A DNA stretch of 64,000 bases from Varroa destructor (lineage: Eukaryota > Arthropoda > Arachnida > Mesostigmata > Varroidae). Made by a program: the position numbers and the translations under genes. Positions 50,039 to 63,200 of this stretch are shown here, one piece after another. The notes below the pieces were generated by a model. That model made no database searches, was not told the origin of the DNA, and saw only the letters and a program-made list of their open reading frames with translations. Where the stretch lies: positions 45,217,955 to 45,281,954 of the forward strand of contig NW_019211456.1 of assembly GCF_002443255.2 (NCBI RefSeq), given 5' to 3'. Positions within the stretch are counted from its first letter, which is position 1. Each line of letters opens with the position of its first letter.

Positions 50039-52922
50039 ACACTTCTCTCGAGCCTAAATGTGTAATTAGGCATTATTAATCTGTTAAAAATGAGGCATAC
50101 AACCCTAGAGGTAGGCTGGTTTGTTTAATCTGAACGACACTCGACAATTTGCAATAATAGTAACGTATCCAAGTACCAACAAGGAGCGGGACTTTTTGCT
50201 CACAAATTTATGCACACTGTCAAGATGAGATTTTAATATTTACGTTTATTTAGAGATATGTTAGTAGTTACTTTCGCTTGAAGAGTTAAAAGATTTTTGG
50301 CGCCTATAAAACTTTGCAAGTCAATGGTATGTTTGTTGCTCTGAAATTTACCTCAACACATCATAATAGTGATATTCTTATTTTGTACAATAACGATTTA
50401 TAAGTAATGAAGGTTTTCACTTAGTAAAATGGAGACGTATGATTTTTTTTATTTATATAGAAGTTTTATTGTCCTTAGTATGCGTTATTCCATGCAGGCA
50501 ATGCAATATCCTGCCCTCGTAGTAGCCTACCACTGAAGATTTTTAGCTACCTGGAAGTTCGAATACCAACTGCCGCCTTTTCGTAGGCTTTGCTGCAGTA
50601 GCTTTCGATGACGATGGCCGATCGTCTTTCTGCACACAAAAATGTTTTGGCAATGATTGATCCTCTTAGCATCTGTGCAGAAGCAGCATGCAACACTAAC
50701 AGTCCCAGAGCGCATAAAAGTATGCACTGTATATATATTACTTGTATGATATTGTAGAGTAGGTCAGTGGTTCAGATATTTCAATATGCAATAAGAAAAC
50801 GAAGATCTCATAAATAAAACCGAGAGTTATAACATCTATCCTTTTTAATTTTCATTTCTATTAGCGGTTTATTAATTGCATGGAGTATATTTAAGACTTT
50901 CCAAATGGGGGCCATCGTCCGTCTTGGAGGATAACCGAGATCCAAATCAAATCCGCTTTAAATTGCCTTGTGTACAACAAAAGGCTGATTTGTTCTGCAG
51001 CTAAAGAGCAAGAGTTGAGAATAAAGCGAATGTCTATGTGTGGCCAATAATGCGATACAGTTTGTAATACGCGTTTGAATAATACGCGCTGTGGACGAGG
51101 TCGAAAATTATCGTCAGATGAGGTTTACATTCAGTGCTGTTATTCAGCGTTGTTTTAGACAGACTTGCAATGAGGTCTCATTATTCGGTTCCATTTTTTA
51201 CGGCATAAGTGTAACAGGCATCTATATGGCCTGATCTTTATAAAATCGTCTGCCGGAATGACATAACTTGCAACGAACGCTTATCACGGCAGATCAAGAC
51301 TAAATTCTAGCGGTGATAGATTGTTTCATAGATAGTAATTTAGTGCGTTTTCCAGTTCTAAAGATTCTTCAAGCTAATACACACCATTACTGCTTCGTCA
51401 AGAAGATTGACTTCCTATGCAAGTTAAGTTGTCAGAGACAGAACGCGAATCTTTGTTTACTTGACTTTTACAAATTGATCACAGTGTTGAACTGACCATA
51501 CGGTTCCCGACCCTCAGTGGAGCTGTGCTCTGTTTCGTTTTTAAGCTAATGAACCATTTTTCAGTTTCTAGATAAAACACATGTTAAATTCTATATTCGT
51601 AGAAGCTATCACGTATTCTGGGGGACGAATTAGTACATAGAGTTTCCGACTTGTATTGCGAAAATGTTCTGCGAAAAGAATTTGCAATATTGTCAGAAAC
51701 GTTTTCCCTTTTCGAAGAATCAACTCCTCCAATGGTAGTGTAACATACGTAGAATTTGAAGGAATTTACTAGAACTAACATTCTGCAACATACGTACGTG
51801 GTTAGGTATCTTTCCATCGTGAACATCGACCTTGCGCTGTTTACTTCCCCTAGATCCATAACCATTGACCCGCACACAAAGCCCAGTGTGTATCTAGAAT
51901 CACTGACAAAAACGGCCACGTTCGGGCTACGTTGATTTCGTTGCTTTGGATGTACGTGTATGGGCGAGCACGTTTTCTTAGACTTGTCAGGAGGTTCTTT
52001 CCCTCCCAGGCTTTGGCTTCGAACCCCGCAGCCTCTCCAGGGGTTTCGTAGTGGTCGTGGAGCCGAACCAAGCCACGTGCGCATCGACTCCCTTTCCTAG
52101 CTGCTACCCACTTTCTTTTCCCTTTCTACATGATAGCTCTGTACTTCTAAGGCATGCTGCAATTACATACAAGTATGTCCTTGGCCGTTACAGACCGAAG
52201 GAGTAGACGATACCCTCTTTTTCTCTCGGTCACAGGGCCGTAGCGAATTAGGGAGTGAAGCCTTGCGCGTTCGATGCCCAGTGGGAGTTGAGTCTGGGCC
52301 CGTCTAGCTGGTGGAGGGCACTTCGGCACGGGTCATCGGGAAAAGGTTACCGTGTACATCTATTCTCATGGATTTTCGTAGTCGTCTAGGGATATCCAGC
52401 GGAAAAGCAGGAACTGATATGGGAAATACTTGAAAACAGCTGGTTTACAATAGCCGCCGGGCGAAATTCTTCCACCTCTTCTATTCTATCTAGGAAGGGC
52501 TACGAGGACCAGAGCAATCAACCTCTAATCGTAGCAGCAGCTGCTACTGCTGCTCATTGCCACCATCGTCAGCAATCAGCTTGAAGCCATAGCCTCAAGC
52601 TTTCGAAAGCCACTAGAAGAGCACGTAGCGCACGATAATGCCACGTGAAATTTGGCTAAGAAAGCTTTCCAACTCGAGAGCGACACAAAGCGATAGCGGA
52701 GATGAAGACCTGTAACTTGTGTCCTTACGGTATTAACAATAAAGCGACGTGGAGGTAAACTCTAAGAAATCAGGAATTTTTACTTACAGAGCTATATGAA
52801 ACTAAACGACAACTTATATGGAACCAGAGACATGACGAGCTACTGAGCGCCTACGCAATCACGTACAAAAGTTAAATTCCAGGGATAGAGAGAAAAAAAC
52901 ATATTCAAAAAGTACTTTATAC

Positions 52923-52942
52923 ATATATATATATATATATAT
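52923..52942. repeat. AT microsatellite
   Basis: About ten uninterrupted AT units in non-coding DNA. Confidence 0.85.
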
Positions 52943-55900
52943 TGGCATGCGCAACAACATAACATTAGTATACTAGTGTTCTGTTGTCCACATATATATA
53001 GTCGTGCATCGCAAAGTACAAGCCTTTCTCTGTAATTTTTAAATAGTTAATATGCACTACCAAGTAGGTGCGCAGTTCTCCGAGAACTGTGTTTATGGAA
53101 ATTAGCATCAAGGAACTAGATAGATGGATTTTTCTAAGTTAAGCTTTCGTAAGTATTTAGATAGTTTGAACATTATCAGCCTGTAGCAAGGTAATGAACT
53201 CGATGGCAATTTTTATTTTCCAATAGCCACCGTGCTGGCGAGAATGTTCGAGTAATGTCAGCTGAAAAACGCATACATTAGCAACGATGTAAAGTATAAT
53301 AGACGTTCAGAAAAACAGAGAGCGATCTTTAGCTTCTAAACTCTGTTAGGCGGCAAACCCCCAGGGAATTGCAGGGAAAGGAAGTTTGGTTAACTTTAGG
53401 CATTGGACATATCAGCTGCCAAAGGCTCAGCGATTCTCCTACAATTTCTGTAGGTGAATAGCTTGATTTATAACGAAGACGCACGACATTACTTACCATT
53501 GGTAAGTGTAGCTTACTTAAGCTGTTGCTGATCATGTCAATTCGACTGCTATTTTTGCTTGAATTTAACTCTGTAAGTCATTCCTCTTCTTTCTCTTCCA
53601 TATAAACTGCTCCGAGTGACAGAGTTGACCAAATGGTATTTTCATTATGTAAGTGACTGAAGTGAGGTGAGTGAAACTAATCGTTGCAAAAGTTGAAAGT
53701 TTATGAAAACGGTAGACGATAAGGTGGCCAGTGTCTTGGGACGTAGTTTAAGGTGCGTGGATCTGCTGCTATCTTCAATATTTATTCAATACAAATATAA
53801 TTAAGTTGCTGAATGGCTATACAAACTGTCTGAAACCTTGAAACGCAAAAAAGATTGGGTTTGTTTGTTATCGAGTCATGAAAGCTATTAGCACTATCGG
53901 GCCAGTGATTGTTGTTATTGGCTCGCACCGCGCCTTTATTCAAATGAGCACAATGTCCAATGCTTTCACGTTTTTCGAAAAATTGTCATTTATCTTTTTA
54001 CCGATGTTATGCCAATCGTTGTTTATCTAATAGATGTTGTATCGGTAACGGCGATTTCACCTTCTGTTCCGCTGTCGTAAGCCTCGAACAGACCGTAACG
54101 GCTAAAGATCAAACTATGGACGTGTTGAACAGTTCACATGTGTGTGTGGGTGGGTGGGTGGGTGCATTCACAGACCTACTCAAACTATGAAATAGACACA
54201 CATTAATGGCGTGGCAATAAAAATGTGTAGCAAAGCAAGCGCCTTGATAACGTAGACCGACGTCAGACAGGGTGGAAGGAGCCCTCTGCAGGCAGCCAAT
54301 ACTCTTATATTGAACTTACTTCCATTACGACGCCAGTTGCTCGTGCGCTGTAGTGAAAATGTAACAGATACAAAGGAAATATATTGAGAACGATAACTCA
54401 ATAGCTTATCAAACGTTCGTTTAATATTGATCCAAAATGAGTAAAACAGTTTTCTCTTGTAGAAATATATAGTGTTTATTTGGCGCTCCTCAGAACAGCT
54501 TTTATGCCCAATTTCTCGATAGACTTCAAAGTTATATATCGCTTCATTTTCGCTTAACTTAATTTTCGTTTACGCTTCATTTTCATATATTTTCAGGTTG
54601 TTTAATTGCAAACGTTCCGAGTACGATAGGTAGTCAGATGATTGAAACTTTGCTTAATAATTTTACCCGCTACAGGGAAGGTGGCTAGTGGGATCCGTCA
54701 GATGGGCCAAGTTGGTTGCATAATATTTGCCATTCATCCGTATGGGGGATTGATATTCCTCCATGCTTACCCTCAAAAATGCTCAATGCGACCTTTTGGC
54801 TAACGGTGGCTCCAACTCCGGGTGTTAAACGCCTTTAAGACGATACTGGTAGAGTAGTCTTTCGTCAACGGTTAAATATCGGCGCCGAGTTTGGATTTTC
54901 CCTGGACACTTCTCAACGAATGCTTTAGTTATCACTTCAACAGCTGTTTCGGCCCCTTAAAACCAAACGCAGCGGCCCTTCTTTGCAAAGACGTTGTACG
55001 TGCCAGTGGAAAGCACATTACGAAGTTCACCACCGCACGATCCCCTAACGCTTTGCTCCAGCAGGCTTAACGTGTTCAGATTCAAGCTGTTTAAGCGAAC
55101 CGTTGTGGTTTCAGACCCAAAGCCGTTCTTCTGTTCGGGTCATAAACGAATATAGGTGGCATTGAAATTTCACACGTCCCAGATATTCCACGCATTTTGA
55201 CTGGCTTGTCCGCTCAAACAGATTTAATAGGCTTTTGCTATTATTCCCTTCAGAACTGCTTCATTAGGTCGGCCAAGGGCAGGTGTGCGTTCCCGCGCAT
55301 TGAAAGTAGAAAAAAATCTGCGATAAGCTGTTGAAATATTCTAAGAAGGGTTGCTTAATCCGCTGCCGCCTTTAATCCTGAGCCTTTTCATTTTGAAACG
55401 GACGTATGTAATGACGATGCAAATCTCCCGTTCGCCCGTACTCTGGAAAATGCATCTGACATTTAGCTCAATTCCAAAATCATCGATTTATTCAAAATGT
55501 TGGCCTGCTCTGTGTGAAGGACACGTGTAGACAGCGACATCACGAAATACAAAAACTGGCGGCACTACTTAAATCATTCTGGAACGATCTGGTGCAAAAC
55601 CACACGACATTGTTAAACGAATGATTCCGTATATTTCATCTACGAAATTCAAAGTTGAGAAAAAACGAATGGCCTGTAACTGCCCTTGTGAAGCTGGCAA
55701 TCTCTTTCGTTCAAGCTATATCCAAAAGGACAAAGTGGTTCTCGATAGAAGTGCACAGCTAAATAGTTACCGAACCGCGTTATACATCCTAGCGCGCGTC
55801 GCCATACAACAATTCCTATACCTTCTATAGCCCGTTATTCTCATTTGTGTTTTTAGTTCAATAAAGGCTTAGGCAGGAGCATTTTCATTGTTTTGCCGTT

Positions 55901-57072
55901 AGAAAAACGGTTAAGCGAGTTCGTTATAATATAATACCCTTACGTTATCATCGTCGCTTGATAAAAACGGGTTCTTAAATAAACTGTTTGAAATTAGATG
56001 CTTTTGTTTAGTTAAACATCTAATTGCCAATGCTGGTACCTGTAGTTACTTAATTATTAGAATGTAAGTTATATCACTTGATTATTGCATAATATTCATT
56101 GCGGCAATTTAGCATTTCCATTCTAATGCTACAACGCGAACGTGGTTAATTATAGAAACACTCAAACATATGAAAACAATGAAATTCCCAATTAAATGTC
56201 AAATGTAAGTTTGATCCGTAGGCCTATCGAACAGGCCATATATTTACGTTGAGCTGATGTTGTTTTTAAACGTTACGTGGCGGCTGCTCTGGGAAAATGA
56301 AAGTAGCATCTGACCTGATAAGTTTTTATAGCATTATATAATCGAAACTAACATTTAATCTGGATGATACACAGCATGCCGTACATCGCATTGAATGAAT
56401 GTCAATGTATGCTGCTCGCATTTGTCGCCGTATCACCTACGCTTGGCGGGTGCGGCGACAAGTTCAGCGCAGGGAGGTCAGTGCTATCAGCGGAGTAAAA
56501 AACGACCTGAAATAAATCTATCCCGCTGACTTTGAACCTATAAAGATGCAAACACTAAAAAATTCTACTTTCGCGCAAGTTAGGTTCTTCGCTTGAGAAG
56601 CTATGGGCTCCATAGCTAGGTCTTCTAAAGCAGAACAAACACAGCGTACTGCATACGATTAGCATGTATGCTAGTTGATCTTCAAGTCGAGTGAAATCTT
56701 GATGTCTCGTAATCTATACTACCAGCTCACATCTTTCGTTGCTGCTGCTAGTTCCTTATCTGCTAAATTGCTCGACCGACAGCGAAGCAAGGTCTGTGCT
56801 TCAGCAAAGCCACAGATAGCTACCTATCGCGTTATTCTTGCTCTATAGAACACAACGCTAAAATATAAAGTCTTCCTTGTTAGTACTGGCCAATCATCAC
56901 GGTGAGTAACGCCGCGTTATCGTCAAGACGAACCAACTGCCGGAGCGTTGAACATGAGCAACTCTACGAGCTACTCGTGCCCACGAGACTAAAGCCAAGC
57001 AGATAAAACAAATAGTTAAAATACATCGACGCAAATCCTCCGCCTGTACATCTGCGGACCAGCCCACTTCTA

Positions 57073-57774
57073 TTGCTTTTACCAGTAAAGCTCAGTACTG
57101 TTCATACCGTAACTGTTCTTCATATAGCAATGGCGGCTTCGACGACGAAAGAAGGCCAACAGCCAGTTGGCCGTACTGGCCAACTTACTGCAATCGCCAG
57201 CAGTCAGCACGACCCTGAGCAATTACTTGAAAATCTCATTCACTTTATACCCATATTTTCCCATTATACACAGTACAACATTGATAGCCACTTGTGTGAT
57301 ACTGGCAATAGCAGCAGTCACAACAGCGATTCGGAAATTACGAGAAAGAACTGCATCAAGCACGACGGCAGCTATTGCTTTGGCAGCAGTAATCACTCCG
57401 GCATAAAAACGTACAACAGACATCCACGGCTTTTACGGGAATCGAAGATCAGCTTTGCCTGCGCGTCGGGACAGACGTTCATTTGGGTTGAGGTTCGATG
57501 TCGAAAAAATAAGCTACGGCCCTTGTCTATCCATTACATATATATAACACTTCAGCTTGCTTTCCCTTTTCTCTCGTCTCAAGCCACCATGAAAATTTGC
57601 GAAAAATTTATCGAATCGCGTTGCCCGCTATATCCAATAGCCTGTACGACAGAACGGCCGCAACGGACATCAACCGGCCGCCACTTCGACCAGCGTCTAT
57701 TAGTGTTAGGCAGTAGCGCGACCGGCGGCGTCCACGTCGATCTGATAATTATTATAAACAGCACAAACAAATAA
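57073..57774 (+). CDS. Longest unassigned ORF, 233 codons, doubtful
   Basis: The frame starts with a non-AUG codon. Its first ATG is 20 codons in (57130; Met followed by Ala-Ala-Ser-Thr-Thr-Lys). Composition is mixed, with many Ser, Thr and His and no recognisable domain. The other frames over the same bases, on both strands, are also open for 60-80 codons, showing that stop codons are simply rare in this GC-richer patch. A 5' untranslated exon or chance is as likely as a coding gene. Confidence 0.15.
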   Translation: MLLPVKLSTVHTVTVLHIAMAASTTKEGQQPVGRTGQLTAIASSQHDPEQLLENLIHFIPIFSHYTQYNIDSHLCDTGNSSSHNSDSEITRKNCIKHDGSYCFGSSNHSGIKTYNRHPRLLRESKISFACASGQTFIWVEVRCRKNKLRPLSIHYIYITLQLAFPFLSSQATMKICEKFIESRCPLYPIACTTERPQRTSTGRHFDQRLLVLGSSATGGVHVDLIIIINSTNK

Positions 57775-59856
57775 ATCTAAAAATTGGTGTCCCGTGATTC
57801 GAAATCGAAAAGAGGAAACGTTGTTACGTTGTAAATATTTTTTGTGTCGAAATGGTGGACGCAAACCAATTAGTAAACATGGAACTGTGGTGGCGTTTGA
57901 TGCTTCCTGCGAAGATAGCAAGCTTGATTTGGTCATTGTTAATTAGTACAAAGCTCTGATTAGCGCCAAAACGGCCTTTGAAATTTTTCGACGATGCTAG
58001 CGGGTTCTGCAGCAGCAGATCGCTCTCGTCGAGTATCGTAGTTAATTGTAGTTGAGGAAATTGCTGGATTAACAGTAGCACGAAGGTAGGATTCGCTCGA
58101 GCAAAATACTACCGCTTAACGGTGAACCGATAACGTACTAGGACAGAGACAAACGTTAAAGGACAAATTTCTGTTTGGCAACGGCTTTTGTCATCTCCTT
58201 TTCGGCGTTTACCTCGTGTGACCATAATTTACAGTTGCCGCTTGTCTACAGGGCTCTGTAGTTTCTGTTACTGCGACTCCTCAATGAGTTTTTTTTTGCT
58301 TTCCACGCGGCCCAGGTGGATACAGATGGGACAAGGAAGTAGTTGAGCATTTACGAGGAACACGTTTTGGCCGGGAGGAAAAAGCCGGGAAGCTAGCAGC
58401 TTGCGGCCGTAAAATGACCGTGGTAATCATATGGAGCATGTTAAGCAAGGGAAAAATTAGATCTGCTTCGATTATGCATACGTCTACGTAAACGTATGAT
58501 TTTCATACAAAACCATGAATATAAGTTTGCTTGCTTGGCCGTGGGATCCTAAGTAAGTCAGGTTATGAATACGCCGTCAGTTTAGTACGTTCGCGCCGGG
58601 GCTCGCCATTGAACTTTTCCGATGCTTCTTGAGAAATATTATATAGTCAAAGCTTATGAAATGCGAAAAGGCAGGTGACGCCTTAGCCGACAGTCTCTTG
58701 AGGCAAAAGAACAGTTTTTATTTATGCAAACACGTTTCGACGGAGCGTTCACGTACAGCGAAGAGATGCCAGAATCGTTTTGTCGACTTCATACGCCAGT
58801 CACCGAAGGTACAAAGAAAAGCGCCACTTCAATTTACCAAACCATCGACTTAACACAATGGTCTAAAAAATATGCACAATGTACTTTTTCTTTGATAGAT
58901 ATACGAAAAGCATCGTAGTAACCGAGAATACACTTATTACTGCGCCACCTTGTTCACCCTGCCACTAGCACAATCTAACATTTGGTTTCTTCTTCCTGAG
59001 ATTTATCAATACCATGTAGAATCATAGCATGAAGACCCTGACTGCTCAATGATTGATCAGGCTTCGTTAAGCCACAGACACCGTGAAGTGTCGCAGTTGT
59101 TTTTTGCGGTTCCGGCTTTTAGCTAGTTTCTATACGAGCTTCTATGTTCCGCTAGTGGTAATAGATGGCAAATCTCTACGCCTTTCTTTAGCCAACATTC
59201 TACCTGGCTCACTTTACAAGCTTCACTGAAGCCGTGGTCGTTTGGCACTGCTCCAGCAAAGCGGCCGTCGAAACGTCTTGGCCCACATTACATTGTGTTA
59301 CAGTTTCTCGCCGTTCCGTGTAGAGGTGCAAATAAGCGTACGCCGCGATTCACTCACTAACAACACATACTGCTAGATTTTTCCATGTCGCTATATTGAC
59401 TCCCGGTGTTAACCAAGGCATCGCGTTGCATGGATAGCTTTGCAGGCATTCTCACTTGACATACTTTCGCTTTGTCGTCGTCGTCTGCTATTTTACTTCC
59501 GTTTGAAACGCGACTCGAGATGGCTTCAAGTGTTTAAAGTACGATCATTGTTGCTGCATTTCGAATACAGTAAGAAGTAATATATATACATACATGCGTG
59601 TGTACGGGTGCGTTTAATTATTGCCATCTTGGTGATTTAACGTCGTAACGGTCTGCTTTAGCTAAAGTTTAGAGTTAGCCTGACTGGGTCATTAGAGTCT
59701 ATCGCACAGGTACGTTAGGGTCGTGCCAACCTGACAAAATATTTTTTGAGCATTTGACTTGCTTCTCTGGAGATCGCTTTTGCTTCTTTGAATGGACTTT
59801 CCATGAACACGAACTATGTCTCGTACAGCGCCACATTCAGGTAGGACTGAGCGCGA

Positions 59857-59895
59857 CAAAGAAAGAGAGAGAGGCGGGGGGGCGGGAGAGGGGGA
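59857..59895 (+). other. Purine tract with possible G-quadruplex
   Basis: A nearly pure A/G stretch (only one C before and one within the G-runs) ends in G7, C, G3, AGA, G5 at 59876-59894. This contains four G-runs of three or more with short spacers and could form a quadruplex or triplex. No gene is adjacent. Confidence 0.4.
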
Positions 59896-60226
59896 GACTG
59901 AAATAAGGAAACGACCGTATTTTGTAATAGGCTGAATTTATCTCGTTTTTGTGGTAGTTGTCATACAAATATTGGATTAATTTTACTAGCGTCTGTTAGG
60001 TTTATTCATTGTGGGTTTTTGGAGAATGGATTAGAAGGTACGCGATCCGAGTCGAGGTCATGCTCTGACAATGTCTATTTAATGACAGATTGCAGGTAAT
60101 CAACCCAATAGGGTTAGTAATTTTATCGCTACCAAACAAATAAATAAATCGTATGTACTGATTATATAGGCTGTGTTTTCAAGACACAAATAAATCTGAC
60201 AGGTTGCAGTTTAAGTATTTTACTTT

Positions 60227-60230
<4 letters not shown>

Positions 60231-60258
<28 letters not shown>
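60231..60258. repeat. TA microsatellite, 14 copies
   Basis: Fourteen TA units; the longest dinucleotide repeat in the window. Confidence 0.9.
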
Positions 60259-63200
60259 CTTGAAGGAATCTCCTTTAATGCGATATTAATCATGGACCAT
60301 GGCGTTCATTATGGTGCTTTATTCAATCGCGCAACGGTGAAAATCAGAGACCTAATTAATGGAAAACTCGGCCTATGTACTACAAGTTTGTCCTAACGCT
60401 TCACAAATCTAATGTCAGACAATAACTAATCAAGACCTCCAGGCTTCAAGCAGGACCAAGTTCACACCTAATAACATGCAGTATAATCATAATAGCTTTC
60501 ATTGACGCTGCTTGTTAAGTGAGCGATACATATCAAAGGTAGCGACTTGCACGATAGCACCTAAGCTACGCTTGGGTGTCTGTCGAGAACGTTCTGTCAA
60601 AATCGTTTAAGTAAGAGATTTGATTGAAAATGGCAAGTTACGTGAAAATAACTTACTTTTACATCGATTAGTTTTCTATGGATATCTACATCTCAAGTCT
60701 GATATAGATGTCCATAGCTCTGTTATAACACCCTGCATCCTCGATCGTGCCTTACAGCTAGTTACGACGCATACGTGTATATGTGTCAACCAGAAAAGTC
60801 GTTATTAAAAACCATAGCGTATTTGTTGGATTAGACGTAAACTAAGAACCGAGATTACTAATCAGATGAATCTAATAAATGCGATTCGAGGATCGTAAGA
60901 TAAACAAAGCGTGCGCCATATTAAATCTTTCATCATTCTCACCTTACGATCCATCAACGAAATGGGGAACATCTTTCACTGGCATCGTTTTTTCTTCCTT
61001 ACTGCTAGCCTTAACTAATCATGTGTTCGCTCTTCTGGAAAGTTGACGATATCTTGTTAAAGGCAGATCCGTGCCTATATTCCATGAAGCGGGAATAGGC
61101 GGCCTGTAAGGTTCGGCTGGCCTAATGCTTTGGACGCAAATGCAAAGTCGTATATAAATAGATGCAGCTTCGGTATCGACTACAGATGAACGACTCATTT
61201 CTTTCATGTCTTCCGGCTAGATCGACAATTTTCACAAAAGCCAACTTGGTGAAAGCGTACCCCGGCTATTCTGGCTGAGTGTCATGAAAACGCTTGCGAG
61301 GCTTTAGCGCACACTCATTGGGAACGATTTTAGGGTAACTCGCCAAACATATGATTCAAAGACTTGACGAGTTCAAAGTTGAAGTGCAGATATGTAATGT
61401 CAGTCCTAAAAAGCCCTTAGCAGCTGCTACAAATACTGGTGGAACTTCTTAGCCAGTGTCTCACCAAGCCATTTCTCAACCGTCTCCTCAGAAAACTTTA
61501 AAACAAACTTATTAACCATCCCCTAACTATAAAAACGAATCGACATTTTTGTGATAGGCATCACTCAAACAGGCTTACTAATTTGCAGCACTCGATTTAG
61601 ACCTCAACTCGTAATTGTTGAAAATATAACACAAAACATTTGAAGACCGAGCATTTCCAATATTTATCATTGGTTAAATAACGCTGCGTGTTTGTCTACG
61701 CAACAAATACAACGCTCAACGATAATTCATTTCTTTGGTGACGTATGTTATTTACGTTTGTAGGATTACGTAGTTCAGTGGTAAGTAAGAACTTCGACTT
61801 CAGTCGGTGTATGGTATCAATGAAAGTTTGAACAATGATAGGACGATACGAAACTCTTCATGTGAAGGATACCTTATAAGGTACCTCTGCTTTGTTAATT
61901 CTGTTATTGTTTCCTGCCTGTTAATGTTAATGTTTCATTATCAGATTTTAGATGAATGCACTTATCGGCGCATTGCACCTTATTCATATGTCTATCGTGA
62001 AAAATATTAGTGGGAGTAATTAATCTCTATTTATTATTGAACGATTGTTTAGGAGCAAAGAACACATATAAACACAAAACAATTAACAGTCGCATCTATA
62101 TATTATTGAAGGGTCCAGTGTTGTGATAGCTCACCGTTCATATGGCGCATATAGGCATCGACAGGTAGGCGTAAGCGTTGAATTTATCGCATCATATTAT
62201 TGCAGCTTCATCAGGGACTCGTGATACGGACCGTTGTCAACAGAGGGGAAAAGTCAATCCTGGCACGTGAAGTCATCTACCTTTGATGAAACAACATGCG
62301 GATGAAGTACCTGCATTAAGAGCTGATGTTCTAAAATTCGTTCCAGCATGTTTTTTGATATGATCTACTTGCCACTTTTGTATATATAGTTTGTGAAGTC
62401 CTTTCAAAAAAAAAAGCTAGGAATCTTTTGCTGTTCCTGCATTCATCATTATGACTATACGTATGTATATGAAAATTGTCGCATGTATAAGATTTTAATT
62501 GGGTTCACCAATCGTCACAGCAACAGCGGCAACAAGATTTCGTCTTCCGCCTACGCCTACGCCTTAGGACAAGCATATCATTGATCGATGGAGGCCAACA
62601 TCGTTCTCCTGGATTTTAATAGGTAACAGCAGCACGTATCGATTTAGATCGACGCCCGTGCACGCTACTGCCGATGCGACAGGCATGAACTTTCAGGGAA
62701 CTACAACAACGATAACTAAACAGAGCAGGCTTATCATACCTATAATGCATGCCACGTGCGCGACGGCTGTTGGCTAGCTGATATAACGCAAGATCTGGAT
62801 GTAACAGTTAGTATACAATGGGCTTAAACGCTTTTATTTGAGTATGTACACATAATGCCACTATGCAGGCTACACGACACATGACACCCATCATCGCCCT
62901 TAAGCCAATCTATTAGACGACTAGCTCCCAGAAGAAGAGGAAATGTCGCCACGCTTAGATCCGAACCCAATCCCCCATCAGTACCGCGACTGTCAACACC
63001 CAACGGAGAATTTACAACTAGGCCTAAACCACAGATTCTCCGCACCGTGAGGGAGCCTTTTAGAATACACACAGGTACGTATCGGCTAGATACAAGGACT
63101 CACACAATGTGCTTGTGGCACTTTTGTTGGGCAGCTAGATGGCAAATTTAGCTTTCCATTCACTTAAATTCTAGAACGCAACTTCGTATGTTTAGGGCAA

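Noticed and set aside
52225..52290. tRNA-like A box and B box spacing, possible SINE head
   Set aside because: No cloverleaf can be drawn and the B box (CGTTCGATGCC) deviates; no second copy seen in the window.
51584..52329. Minus ORFs of 166, 73 and 60 codons in a GC-richer patch
   Set aside because: No domain recognised; overlapping frames suggest a repeat or low stop density rather than a gene.
61760..61805. TAGTTCAGTGGTAAG, identical to a tRNA D-arm
   Set aside because: No anticodon arm plus T-arm of correct spacing follows; not a tRNA gene.
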